Of a stretch of 64,000 nucleotides of DNA, positions 8,600 through 16,590 are shown piece by piece. The translations under genes were made by a program, and so were the position numbers. The stretch comes from BP-464 sp045805505 (GTDB taxonomy: Bacteria; Actinomycetota; Thermoleophilia; Solirubrobacterales; Solirubrobacteraceae). The stretch lies in the NCBI GenBank assembly GCA_045805505.1, contig JBJMLA010000061.1, forward strand, positions 52,036 through 116,035. Reading direction: 5' to 3'. How positions within the stretch are numbered: the first letter of the stretch is position 1; every line of letters begins with the position of its first letter. The notes below the pieces were generated by a model. That model saw only the letters and a program-made list of their open reading frames with translations, made no database searches and had not been told where the DNA came from.

Positions 8600-9528
8600 C
8601 TGTGCCCGCCGGGCACGTGGTCGAGCTCGACCGCGTGCCAGCGCAGGGTGACGCGCTCGCGCAGCTCGTCGAACCAGACGCGGTTGTCGGCGCCCTCGAA
8701 CTCGTGCTGGAAGGCCAGGAAGACGTGGCTGCAGTCGCGCATCGCGTCGATCCAGGGCTCACGCTCGACGACCGGCGTCTCGCTCAGCGACCACATCGCG
8801 ACGAACAGCTTGCCGCCCGGGCCCGCCGGCGGCACCTCGGACTGAGCCGTGCCGAACGTGATGTCCGCGGCCAGCGCCGGATCCTCGCGCAGGGCGGCCA
8901 CGGAGCCGAGGAAGTAGCGCTGCAGCGCGCCGAGCTCGGCGAAGTCGTGGATGTGGAAGCCGCCCGTGAACCCCGTCCGGCGCGCGAGTCGCGCGAAGCT
9001 GCCATAGCCGCCGCCGTACTCGACCACCTGCGCGATGTCCGCCAGGGGGCCCGCGACGGCCTCGAAGCGCATGAGGTGGTAGGCGTGGTGGACGAGGTTG
9101 GCGCTCGTGGCCCGGTCCCGCGGCCAGCGCCGCGGGCAGCCGCTCGGGTCCTCCTCGATAGCCGTGCGCCAGCGTGTGGACCAGCCTGCGTCGGCCCGCA
9201 GCGCGGCGTACTCGACCGGCACGTAGGGCTCGATCGCGTCGACGAACATCGTCTCGCGGATCTCCGGCCAGGTGAGGAAGCGACGCGGATCGTCGTGCAG
9301 GACGTTGCCGACCAGGCGGCGGCGGACGTCGGCCCACCACGGGCTCTCGACCGCGGCGCCGCCGGCCTCCAGCGTGCGCATGTCCTCGCGCAGCCGCGCC
9401 ACCAGCGCGTCCTGCGCGGGCCCCGCGAGCGCCGGCAGCTGCCGCTGGGCGAGGAGGTTCTCGCGCCGGTCGCGCAGGGCGCGGGCCATCCGCCCGGGCT
9501 GGGCGCGCAGGCCGGCCAGGGCGCTCAC
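8575..9528 (-). CDS. putative sugar O-methyltransferase
   Basis: A 317-residue protein like the putative sugar O-methyltransferases of polysaccharide clusters. The SAM-binding loop is VVEYGGGYGSFARLA near residue 170. It is preceded by a long alpha-helical N-terminal half with WSTRWRTAIEEDPSG, and followed by ELGALQRYFLG and WSLSETP. The GTG start overlaps the stop of the upstream methyltransferase (GTGA at 9525-9528), so they are co-translated. It probably caps or decorates a sugar in the polymer; the position methylated is unknown. Confidence 0.75.
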   Translation of the reverse strand: MSALAGLRAQPGRMARALRDRRENLLAQRQLPALAGPAQDALVARLREDMRTLEAGGAAVESPWWADVRRRLVGNVLHDDPRRFLTWPEIRETMFVDAIEPYVPVEYAALRADAGWSTRWRTAIEEDPSGCPRRWPRDRATSANLVHHAYHLMRFEAVAGPLADIAQVVEYGGGYGSFARLARRTGFTGGFHIHDFAELGALQRYFLGSVAALREDPALAADITFGTAQSEVPPAGPGGKLFVAMWSLSETPVVEREPWIDAMRDCSHVFLAFQHEFEGADNRVWFDELRERVTLRWHAVELDHVPGGHSYLIGVPA

Positions 9529-10493
9529 GCCGCGGCCTTCGCGTAGGAGGCCCACAGCGTGGGCGCGGGCAGGGTCCCGCCACGGCGGGCGATCGCGCGC
9601 ACGCGCAGGCTGATGTCGACCCGCTCGGCCCAGGAGCGCAGCGGCGTGGGCGCGAACCGATCGAGGCCGCGGCCGCCGTGGGCGACGCGGTGCAGGTGGG
9701 CGAGGTGGGCGGCGATCTCGGCCTGGTCGGCCGGCTCCTCCTCGACGGCGACGACCGCGAGGCCCGCCGCCTCGCCGGCGATGCGCAGCGCCTCGGGCGT
9801 CCAGCGGCCGACGTGGTTGGGGGGCAGATCGAGCATCTGGGTGAGCGCCTCCTGGGCGAGGACGTGCGGGCCGTTCGGGACGCTGACGAACAGGCGCCCA
9901 CCGGGCGCCAGCAGGCTCGCCAGCCGGGTGAGCGCCTCGCGGGGGGCGGCGAGATGTTCGAGTGTCTGAAACAGGCAGACGGCGTCGTGGGCGCCGCGAT
10001 GGCGCTCCTGCCCGGCCAGCTCGTCGATGGAGGCCTCCTCGACGGGATAGCCGTCCGCGCGCAGCGCCGCCACGGCGGCGGCGCCCAGCTCCACGGCCAG
10101 CGTCTCCCAGCCGGCGGCGCGGGCGTGGCGCAGGAACCGCCCGTCCCCCGCGCCGATCTCCAGCAGCCGCCCGGTCGGCGCGCCCTCGAGCGCGCGCATG
10201 GTCTGGGCGAACTCCCAGCGGTCGGCCGGGTAGGACGGGGCGTTGCCGTAGAGCAGCGTGTAGAAGGCGGCGTCACCGGCGACCTGGGGGTCGGCGAACC
10301 CGAACCCGCAGCGCCGGCAGGTCAGGACGCGCGCGCCTGCGTCGCCCCACAGCCGGCGCAGGATCGGCTCGACGTCGCCGGGGCTGACGCCGGGGGCGCC
10401 CGCCGCGAACCCGCGGGCGGCCTCTGCGACGTCGATCTCGAGGTGGGTCTGCGCGTCCGGGGCGCCGCACACGGGACAGTCGGGGGCGGGCAT
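9525..10493 (-). CDS. zinc-ribbon class I SAM-dependent methyltransferase
   Basis: A 322-residue methyltransferase. The N-terminus carries two CxxC pairs (CPVCGAP and CRRCGFGFADP), a putative zinc-binding module like that before sugar C-methyltransferase domains. A class I Rossmann fold follows: LLEIGAGDGRFLRHA, then an acidic residue after LAVELGAA, and LFQTLEHLAAP. The ATG at 10493 overlaps the upstream GT2 stop by one base (TGATG). It sits between a GT2 and a sugar O-methyltransferase in one three-gene unit, so it probably acts on a nucleotide sugar or glycan end. Confidence 0.83.
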   Translation of the reverse strand: MPAPDCPVCGAPDAQTHLEIDVAEAARGFAAGAPGVSPGDVEPILRRLWGDAGARVLTCRRCGFGFADPQVAGDAAFYTLLYGNAPSYPADRWEFAQTMRALEGAPTGRLLEIGAGDGRFLRHARAAGWETLAVELGAAAVAALRADGYPVEEASIDELAGQERHRGAHDAVCLFQTLEHLAAPREALTRLASLLAPGGRLFVSVPNGPHVLAQEALTQMLDLPPNHVGRWTPEALRIAGEAAGLAVVAVEEEPADQAEIAAHLAHLHRVAHGGRGLDRFAPTPLRSWAERVDISLRVRAIARRGGTLPAPTLWASYAKAAA

Positions 10494-11413
10494 CAGCGGC
10501 CGAGAAGGGCGCCGATGCGGGCGCGCACCGAGGGTCGCGCGGGCTCGGCCGGCGGCTCCTCGCGCAGTCGCGCGAGCCCGGCCGCGAAGGCGTCGAGGCT
10601 GACGTCGTCGGCGAACAGCCCGGCCTCGACGATCGCGAAGAACGGGTCGCCCGGCACGACCGATCCGAGCTTCTCGCGGATCGCCGGAGGCAGGCGGTCG
10701 AGCTGACGGCCGATGCCGACCAGCGCGTCGCGCTCGTTGGCGCCCTCCTTCTGGCGGCGGGTCCAGTAGCTGTCGTGGGACGGGCGCTCGAGCCGGTGGC
10801 GGTAGCCGGCTCCCGGGGCGATCGCCACGTCGTAGCCGTGGGCGAGGTGCTTGAAGCCGAACGTCCACGTGTCCATCGCGCCGAGGTCGTCCTCGTAGCC
10901 GCCGACGGCGTCGAAGAGCTCGCGCGTGTAGAGGTAGTTGCCATGGGCGGCCGGAACGCCGACCTCGGTCAGCGCGTGCATCAGCGTCGAGCGCCCGTCG
11001 ACCGCCGACATCGTCCAGGTATGACGCTCCTTGCCGGTGGTGCCGTCGAAGAAGCGCTGGATCTCCGGCGACACCGCGGCCGCGCCGGTCGCCCGCTGAT
11101 GGGACAGGACGGCCTGGGCGGTCCCGGTGTCGAGCAGGTTGTCGGCGTCGAGCACGTAGAGCAGCTCGCCGCGAGCCAGCCGCGCAGCGGTGTTGCGCGC
11201 CGCTCCGCCGCCGCCGTTGACCTCGTGGTGATGCACGCGCAGGCGCTCGTCCTCGGCCGCCAGGCGGTCGAGGACCTCGCCCGTGGCGTCGGTCGAGGCG
11301 TCGTCGACCGCCACCACCTCGAAGGGCTCGTCGAGGCGCTGCGCGAGCGCAGAGGCGACCGCCGCGCCGACCACGTCGGCCGAGTTGTAGGCGGGCACGA
11401 GAAACGACAGCAC
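10493..11413 (-). CDS. GT2 family glycosyltransferase
   Basis: A 306-residue inverting GT-A enzyme. It starts VVLSFLVPAYNSADVVG, followed by VVAVDDASTDATGEVLD and the DXD-type metal motif YVLDADNLLDTG. GGYEDDLGAMDTW is the acceptor-side conserved block. The GTG at 11413 lies 8 nt after a TACGAT box. A longer reading to 11575 would run through the divergent promoter and into the fucosyltransferase gene. It leads the unit 11413 to 8575, with two methyltransferases behind it. Confidence 0.88.
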   Translation of the reverse strand: MLSFLVPAYNSADVVGAAVASALAQRLDEPFEVVAVDDASTDATGEVLDRLAAEDERLRVHHHEVNGGGGAARNTAARLARGELLYVLDADNLLDTGTAQAVLSHQRATGAAAVSPEIQRFFDGTTGKERHTWTMSAVDGRSTLMHALTEVGVPAAHGNYLYTRELFDAVGGYEDDLGAMDTWTFGFKHLAHGYDVAIAPGAGYRHRLERPSHDSYWTRRQKEGANERDALVGIGRQLDRLPPAIREKLGSVVPGDPFFAIVEAGLFADDVSLDAFAAGLARLREEPPAEPARPSVRARIGALLGR

Positions 11414-11421
11414 GACGGCCC

Positions 11422-11431
11422 ATCGTATCCT
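11422..11431. promoter_or_regulatory. bidirectional -10: TACGAT (minus) and TATCCT (plus) sharing TA
   Basis: The ten bases read ATCGTATCCT. The minus-strand box is TACGAT (11427-11422), 8 nt before the GTG at 11413. The plus-strand box is TATCCT (11426-11431), 10 nt before the ATG at 11442. The central TA at 11426-11427 belongs to both. Confidence 0.6.
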
Positions 11432-11441
11432 CGGCCCGGCA

Positions 11442-12254
11442 ATGATCGCGGTCGAAGCACGGGGCCGCCTCGGCAACCTCATGTTCCAGTGGGCGTTCGC
11501 CGAGGCCGCGGCCGAGGGTCTCAGAACGCGCTTCGCGATGGACCCCACGGGGCTCGCCGGGCTCTTCACGCTCAACGGCTACAACGCCCCGCTGCGGCGC
11601 GCCTCACGGCTGCTGGCGCTGCGCGCCAAGGGCGGCATGATGGGCTTCCCCGCGGTCGAGATCGACAACGACGACGATCCGGCCGTGGCGCTGGCGACCC
11701 TGCGCGACGGCGTGCGCTACGGCGGCTACTTCCAGTCCGAGCGCTACTTCGCCGGTGCGGCCGAGCGGGTGCGCTCGGCCCTCACGCTGCACGCGCGCCA
11801 CCGCACCGCGTTCGCCGAGCGCTACGGGGATCTCCAGCGGTCGGGCTACGTCTGCGTGCACGCGCGCCGCGGGGACTACAAGGAGTGGCGCGGAGGCGTC
11901 GCGCTCCCGTGGAGCTATGCGCGCGACGCGATCGGACGGCTGGGCGACACGGGTCTCCCGCTCGTCTTCATCTCCGACGAGATCGCCGAGGTGCGCGAGG
12001 AGTTCGGCGATCTTCCGGGCGCGCGCTTCGAGACCAACGACGTCGCGCTGGACCTGCAGCTGCTCGTCAACGCCAGCCACGTCGTGCTGTCCAACAGCAG
12101 CTTCTCCTGGTGGGGCGGATGGCTGGGCGGCGCCGCCGGCCGGCGCGTGCTCGCCCCCCGCGACTGGGTCGGCTTCCGCGAGGGCCGGGAATGGCCGCGC
12201 GACGTCATCCCGGCCGGCTGGGAGCAGGTCCCGGTCCAGGACGGCGCGTCGTGA
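11442..12254 (+). CDS. GT11 alpha-1,2-type fucosyltransferase
   Basis: A 270-residue GDP-fucose-dependent GT-B enzyme of family GT11. Diagnostic features are RLGNLMFQWAFAEA at the N-terminus, the GDP-binding VCVHARRGDYKEW near residue 130, and ASHVVLSNSSFSWWGGWL near the C-terminus. The GDP-L-fucose synthesis genes lie at 21881-24817, so donor supply and use are both in the window. It overlaps the following GT47-like gene by GTGA and forms a two-gene unit with it. The acceptor is not predictable. Confidence 0.92.
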   Translation: MIAVEARGRLGNLMFQWAFAEAAAEGLRTRFAMDPTGLAGLFTLNGYNAPLRRASRLLALRAKGGMMGFPAVEIDNDDDPAVALATLRDGVRYGGYFQSERYFAGAAERVRSALTLHARHRTAFAERYGDLQRSGYVCVHARRGDYKEWRGGVALPWSYARDAIGRLGDTGLPLVFISDEIAEVREEFGDLPGARFETNDVALDLQLLVNASHVVLSNSSFSWWGGWLGGAAGRRVLAPRDWVGFREGREWPRDVIPAGWEQVPVQDGAS

Positions 12255-13126
12255 TCCGCGTCCACGTCCTGCCCGTCGATCCCCGGCTGCAGCCCGCCAC
12301 CCAGCCCTTTCAGTATCCGGCGCACAACGACGACTACGGCGTCGAGCAGGACATGCTGCGCTGGCTCGAGGAGACGCCGGGGGTCCGCGCCGCCGATGCG
12401 GGCTCGGCGGACTGGCACTACCTGCCGGTGTTCTGGACCCGCTGGCACCTGCACCACGACTACGGCAACCACGGCCGCGAGGAGCTCGCCGCGCTCGCCG
12501 GCGCCGCCGTGCTCGACGACGCGCGCACGTTCACGGTCTGCCAGAACGACGACGGCCCGCTGATCGACCTGGGCCGCGCCACGCTCATGCTCGCGTCCCG
12601 CAAGGGAACCGAGGGGATCGACGTGCCCCTGCTGAGCAGCGCGCATCGCGCCCGGCCGGAGTTCCTGGTCCGCCGGCGCTGGCTGGCGTCCTTCGTCGGC
12701 CGGCTGGCCACGCATCCCGTGCGGCGCGAGCTGGCTGACGCGCTGGAGGGCCGGCGCGACGTCAGGATCCTCGACGGCGACCACGGGACGCGGCGCTTCG
12801 TCAACACCACGCTGGCGTCGCACGTCGCGCTGAGCCCGCGCGGCTACGGCGGCAGCTCGTTCCGCTTCTTCGAGGCCGCGCAGCTCGGCCGCGTGCCGAT
12901 GCTGGTCGGAGACCTCGACACCCGGCCCTTCCCGCGCTCGATCGACTGGTCGGCGGCATCGTTCTACGCGGCCGACGGCCACGCCGCCGCCGCCGTGCTC
13001 GACGGCCTCGAGCCCGAGCGGCTCGGCGCCATGGGAGCGACGGCCCGGCGGGTGTGGAGCGAGGACCTGACGTGGGGCCGCTGGTGCCGCCACGCGCTGG
13101 CCGAGCTGACCGCCGCCGAGCGCTGA
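12251..13126 (+). CDS. exostosin-like (GT47-type) glycosyltransferase
   Basis: A 291-residue protein with the layout of exostosin-family enzymes. The N-lobe has ADWHYLPVFWTRWHLHHDYG. The C-lobe has VALSPRGYGGSSFRFFEAAQLGRVPMLV, matching the P-x-G-x-x-S-x-R-x-x-E-A block that grips the nucleotide sugar. The GTG start overlaps the fucosyltransferase stop, so the two are coupled and may build adjacent linkages. In eukaryotes GT47 members make glucuronosyl, xylosyl, arabinosyl or galactosyl linkages. Bacterial members are less studied, so the specificity is open. Confidence 0.72.
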   Translation: MIRVHVLPVDPRLQPATQPFQYPAHNDDYGVEQDMLRWLEETPGVRAADAGSADWHYLPVFWTRWHLHHDYGNHGREELAALAGAAVLDDARTFTVCQNDDGPLIDLGRATLMLASRKGTEGIDVPLLSSAHRARPEFLVRRRWLASFVGRLATHPVRRELADALEGRRDVRILDGDHGTRRFVNTTLASHVALSPRGYGGSSFRFFEAAQLGRVPMLVGDLDTRPFPRSIDWSAASFYAADGHAAAAVLDGLEPERLGAMGATARRVWSEDLTWGRWCRHALAELTAAER

Positions 13127-13142
13127 TCGGACCGGCCGCCAC

Positions 13143-13148
13143 TAGTCT
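13143..13148 (+). promoter_or_regulatory. -10 box TAGTCT for the exporter unit at 13156
   Basis: TAGTCT is followed by 7 nt and the ATG at 13156. The GGAGG at 13150-13154 lies only one base from the ATG, too close to act as a Shine-Dalgarno site. Confidence 0.6.
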
Positions 13149-13155
13149 CGGAGGC

Positions 13156-13998
13156 ATGTCGACCGCCGTCTCCGAGCCCGTCGGGACCGAGCTCCCGATG
13201 CGGGAGGCCACCGCCACGTCGCGCCGCGTCCACCCGCTCGACGTGGTCACCTCGTGGCCCGTCGCCCGCATCATCGGGTCCCGCGACATCAAGGTGAAGT
13301 ACAAGCAGTCGATCCTCGGCCCGGCGTGGCTGCTGATCCAGCCGCTCGGCCTGCTGACGGCCATCACCATCGCGTTCTCGGGCGTGACCGACGTCTCGAC
13401 CGGCGACGTCCCCTACGTCGTGTTCGGCCTCGTCGGCGTCTGCGTCTGGAACTTCATCTCGATGACCCTGGCCATCGCTCCCCAGGCCTTCCTGACCAAC
13501 CAGGCGCTGATCAAGCGCAGCCCGACGCCGCGGATGGCGTTCATCACCGCGAGCATCGTGTCGAACCTCCCGTTGCTGGCCTTCATGCTGCTGGTGACCG
13601 TCGTGGCGTCGACGATCTCCGAAGGCTTCCGGGTGCAGTTCCTGCTGATGCCGATCCTGGTCGCCTGGCTGCTCGTCTTCGTCTGGTCGATCGTGCTGCT
13701 GATCGCGCCGGTCGCCTCGCGCTTCCGCGACGCGGTCGCCGTCGTGCCGCTTCTCATCCAGGTCGGCGTCTTCCTGGCCCCGATCGGCTACAGCCTGGAG
13801 TCGGCGCCGTCGAACATCAAGCTGCTGCTCTCGATCAACCCGGTGACCGGCATCGTCGAGAGCTGGCGCTGGATGCTGCTGGGGCTCGACCCGTCGCTCG
13901 AGGTCATCGCGGTGAGCGCGGGCTGGACGGTCATCCTGCTGTTCGCGGGCTGGCAGGTCTACCGCCGCATGGAGGTTCGCCTTGCCGACTTCGTCTGA
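13156..13998 (+). CDS. ABC-2 polysaccharide/teichoic acid exporter, permease subunit (system 1)
   Basis: A 280-residue inner-membrane protein of the Wzm/TagG type. The cytoplasmic start has the family signature DIKVKYKQSILGPAWLLIQP. About six hydrophobic helices follow, with the usual LLSINPVTGIVESWRWMLLG between the last ones. It should export a finished lipid-linked glycan together with the ATPase that overlaps it by 17 bases (TTG start at 13982). The ATG at 13156 follows a TAGTCT box. A different ABC pair lies at 53485-55007. Confidence 0.9.
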   Translation: MSTAVSEPVGTELPMREATATSRRVHPLDVVTSWPVARIIGSRDIKVKYKQSILGPAWLLIQPLGLLTAITIAFSGVTDVSTGDVPYVVFGLVGVCVWNFISMTLAIAPQAFLTNQALIKRSPTPRMAFITASIVSNLPLLAFMLLVTVVASTISEGFRVQFLLMPILVAWLLVFVWSIVLLIAPVASRFRDAVAVVPLLIQVGVFLAPIGYSLESAPSNIKLLLSINPVTGIVESWRWMLLGLDPSLEVIAVSAGWTVILLFAGWQVYRRMEVRLADFV

Positions 13999-14719
13999 GC
14001 TGGCGGTCAGCGCCGAGGGGCTCGGCAAGAGCTACCTGATGGGTCAGGAGCTCTCGCTCCAGGCGACCCTGCGCACGCTCGCGCGCCGCAAGAACGAGAA
14101 GCGCGGCTTCTGGGCGCTCGACGACGTGAGCTTCGAGGTTCCGCGCGGGGCGTTCTTCGGGATCGTCGGCCACAACGGCTCGGGGAAGTCCACGCTGACC
14201 CAGATCATCAGCGGGATGGCCGCGCCGAGCGCCGGGCGCCTGCGCGTGTGGGGCCGCGTCCTGCCGCTGCTCGAGGTCGGCACGGGCTTCCACGGCGACC
14301 TGACCGGCCGCGAGAACGTCTACCTGCTGGGCGCCATCCTCGGGCTGAGCGCCGACCAGGTCACCGAGCAGCTGCCGACCATCGTCAGCTACGCGAACGT
14401 GGCCGAGCACATGGACACGCCGCTGCGCCGGTACTCCAGCGGCATGCAGGCGCGGCTGTCGTTCGCCACCGCGATCTGCTTCCCGGCCGACATCTACGTC
14501 TTCGACGAGGTGCTCGCGGTCGTCGACGACGACTTCCGCAACTGGTGCATGAACCAGCTGCGCGAGCTCAACGCCCGCGGCAGCACCGTCATCTTCATGA
14601 GCCACGACCTGCGCCTGGTCCGCGATCTCTGCAACCAGGGGATGTGGCTCGATCACGGCGCGGTGAAGATGACCGGCCCGATCGAGACGGTCACCGACGC
14701 CTACGCCGCCAGCCACTAG
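13982..14719 (+). CDS. ABC exporter ATP-binding subunit (system 1), short form
   Basis: A 245-residue Wzt/TagH-type nucleotide-binding subunit. Walker A is GHNGSGKST, the signature is YSSGMQARLSFA, Walker B is IYVFDEVLAVVDDD and the H-loop is FMSHD. It stops after the ATPase domain. The C-terminal carbohydrate-binding domain of Wzt proteins that read a chain-terminating cap is missing, so chain length is presumably not checked that way. It starts with TTG inside the permease gene. It ends on a CTAG shared with the opposite-strand GT2. Confidence 0.9.
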   Translation: MPTSSELAVSAEGLGKSYLMGQELSLQATLRTLARRKNEKRGFWALDDVSFEVPRGAFFGIVGHNGSGKSTLTQIISGMAAPSAGRLRVWGRVLPLLEVGTGFHGDLTGRENVYLLGAILGLSADQVTEQLPTIVSYANVAEHMDTPLRRYSSGMQARLSFATAICFPADIYVFDEVLAVVDDDFRNWCMNQLRELNARGSTVIFMSHDLRLVRDLCNQGMWLDHGAVKMTGPIETVTDAYAASH

Positions 14720-15450
14720 CCGCGGCGCGCGGTGATCTGCGCGCCGAGGGCCACGCGGGCACGACGGACGTCGTACGGGCGAGCCGCCCACCGGCGCGCG
14801 TGCAGCGACGCCAGCTGGCGGTGCAGCTTCTCGGCGGCCTCGGTGCCGAAGCGGTCGGCGCCCTCGTCGCGGTAGTCGATCAGCGGCTCGCCGAGGATGA
14901 CCATGCGGGCGCCGTGGTCGGCGAGGCGCAGCCACGTGGCGTAGTCCTCGACCCCCTGCCAGCCGGGCCGCTCCGGGAAGCCGCCGGCCGCGCGCAGCAG
15001 GCTCGTGCGCACCAGGACGGTGGACGTGATGATCACGTTGTCGCGGGCCAGCATCTCCGGCCGCGGCGCGGCGGCGAAGTAGGGGCGCCCGTCGCTGGTG
15101 CGCAGCCCGTTGGCCGCGACGAGGTCGGCCGCCGTGAGATGCGGAAGCTGGCCGGCGATCTTGCCCGGCAGCCAGCGGTCGTCGTCGTCGAGCAGCGCCA
15201 CCCACTCGCCGCGGGCCTCGCGCAGGCCGTGGTTGCGCGGGGCGGCCGGGCCGCCGCTGCCCCGGACGGCCGGGAGGACCCGGACGCGCGGGTCGGGCAG
15301 CTCGCGCACGCGCTCGACCGTGTCGTCGGTGGAGCCGTTGTCGCAGACGAGCACCTCGAGCACGGGCGGGTCCTGGGCGAGCGCCGAGGCGATCGCCTCC
15401 CGGACCAGGGCCGACCGGTTGTAGGTGGGGATGACGACGCTGATCGTCAT
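14716..15450 (-). CDS. GT2 family glycosyltransferase
   Basis: A 244-residue inverting GT-A enzyme. Motifs are ISVVIPTYNRSALVREA, VLVCDNGSTDDTVERV, PRNHGLREARGEW and the metal-binding LLDDDDRWLPGK. The ATG overlaps the stop of the upstream GT4 (ATGA at 15447-15450), so the two are coupled and may add consecutive sugars. It is short, with little C-terminal extension and no membrane helix, so it is a soluble or peripheral cytoplasmic enzyme. Specificity is unknown. Confidence 0.88.
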   Translation of the reverse strand: MTISVVIPTYNRSALVREAIASALAQDPPVLEVLVCDNGSTDDTVERVRELPDPRVRVLPAVRGSGGPAAPRNHGLREARGEWVALLDDDDRWLPGKIAGQLPHLTAADLVAANGLRTSDGRPYFAAAPRPEMLARDNVIITSTVLVRTSLLRAAGGFPERPGWQGVEDYATWLRLADHGARMVILGEPLIDYRDEGADRFGTEAAEKLHRQLASLHARRWAARPYDVRRARVALGAQITARRG

Positions 15451-16565
15451 GCGCGTTCCGCGACGCCGAGCTCGGTCAGCATCCGCGAGACGACGGTCTC
15501 GATCGCCACCCGGCCGACGACGTCGCCGTGGTCGGCCGAGGGCGGACCGGCCACGGCCTCCTCGATGGCGCGCGCGAGGTCGGCGGCGTCGCGGGGCCGG
15601 CAGAGGTGCGCGCGGTCTCCGAACAGCAGCCGGGCGTCGCCGACGTCGGTGAGGACGAGGACGCGGTGGTGTGCCGCCGCCTCCAGCACGCTGAGCGGCA
15701 TGCCCTCGCTGTAGGACGGGAGCACCAGCGCGTCGGCGGCGTCGAGCAGCGCGCCCGTCCGCTCGTGGGGCACGAGCCCCGCGAACGTGACGCCGTCCTC
15801 GAGGCCCAGCTCACGTGTCCGGTGCTCGAGCTCGCCGCGCGCCTCGCCGTCACCGGCGATGGTCAGGGTCACGTCGGGATGGTGCGCGCGCACCGCGCGC
15901 ATCGCGTCGAGCAGCTCGAACAGGCCCTTGGCGGGATCGAGCCGCCCGAGGAACAGCAGGCGCCGCACGCGCTCGGGGGCGACCGTCCGTGACCACGCCG
16001 AGACGTCGATGCCGTTGGGGATGGCGCGGATCCGAGCGGCCGGGAACCCGTACTCGTGGAGGTGCTCGACGTTGGCGGCGCAGATCCCGTTGAGCCGGTC
16101 GTGCCCCGAGACCAGCGCCCGCGAGACCCGGAACAACGGCCGCTCGGCGAGCGCGACGACGTCGTCGGCCGACCCGCCGATCTCGGCGGTCGCCAGCGTG
16201 GGGAAGCGGATCAGGCCGAGGCGCTTGAGCGCCCCCACGAGCACGGCCGGCAGCGTGATGGTCCGCACCACGGCAAAGGCCGCGGTGCGGCGATGAGCGA
16301 GGACCAGGCGGGCCATCGCGGCGGCGACGCGGAGCTGCAGGGCCAGGCTGCGCCGCGGCGACGAGGGGATCCGCAGCACGCGGATCCCGTCGACGAGCTC
16401 CTCGCGCGGGAGGTCCTCGCCGAGCTGCTCGGTGATCACCACCGGGACGTAGCCGCGGCGGGCGAACTCCGCGGCCAGCAGCGCGCACTCACGCTCCATC
16501 CCTCCCAGCAACGGCGGGTATCGGGGAGTGACGATCAGGGCCACTCGCCGCTCGTCCTGGCGCAC
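15447..16565 (-). CDS. GT4 family glycosyltransferase
   Basis: A 372-residue GT-B enzyme. The N-lobe loop is VTPRYPPLLGGMERECALLA, the donor lobe starts LLFLGRLDPAKGLFELLDAM, and the EX7E motif lies in YSEGMPLSVLEAAAHH. The GTG at 16565 was chosen because a TAGCCT box ends 7 nt before it; upstream extension would run into the divergent gene. It leads a two-gene unit with the GT2 at 14716. It shares overlapping -10 boxes with the GT4 at 16591. Confidence 0.87.
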   Translation of the reverse strand: MRQDERRVALIVTPRYPPLLGGMERECALLAAEFARRGYVPVVITEQLGEDLPREELVDGIRVLRIPSSPRRSLALQLRVAAAMARLVLAHRRTAAFAVVRTITLPAVLVGALKRLGLIRFPTLATAEIGGSADDVVALAERPLFRVSRALVSGHDRLNGICAANVEHLHEYGFPAARIRAIPNGIDVSAWSRTVAPERVRRLLFLGRLDPAKGLFELLDAMRAVRAHHPDVTLTIAGDGEARGELEHRTRELGLEDGVTFAGLVPHERTGALLDAADALVLPSYSEGMPLSVLEAAAHHRVLVLTDVGDARLLFGDRAHLCRPRDAADLARAIEEAVAGPPSADHGDVVGRVAIETVVSRMLTELGVAERA

Positions 16566-16572
16566 CCCCGGG

Positions 16573-16582
16573 AGGCTAGCGT
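16573..16582. promoter_or_regulatory. bidirectional -10: TAGCCT (minus) and TAGCGT (plus) sharing TA
   Basis: The ten bases read AGGCTAGCGT. The minus box TAGCCT lies 7 nt before the GTG at 16565. The plus box TAGCGT lies 8 nt before the GTG at 16591. The start codons are only 25 bases apart, so both mRNAs must be leaderless or nearly so. Confidence 0.62.
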
Positions 16583-16590
16583 TGACGCTC

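Noticed and set aside
13149..13155. Shine-Dalgarno site GGAGG before the exporter permease
   Set aside because: Only one base separates it from ATG 13156, too close for 16S pairing. The TAGTCT box better explains the spacing.
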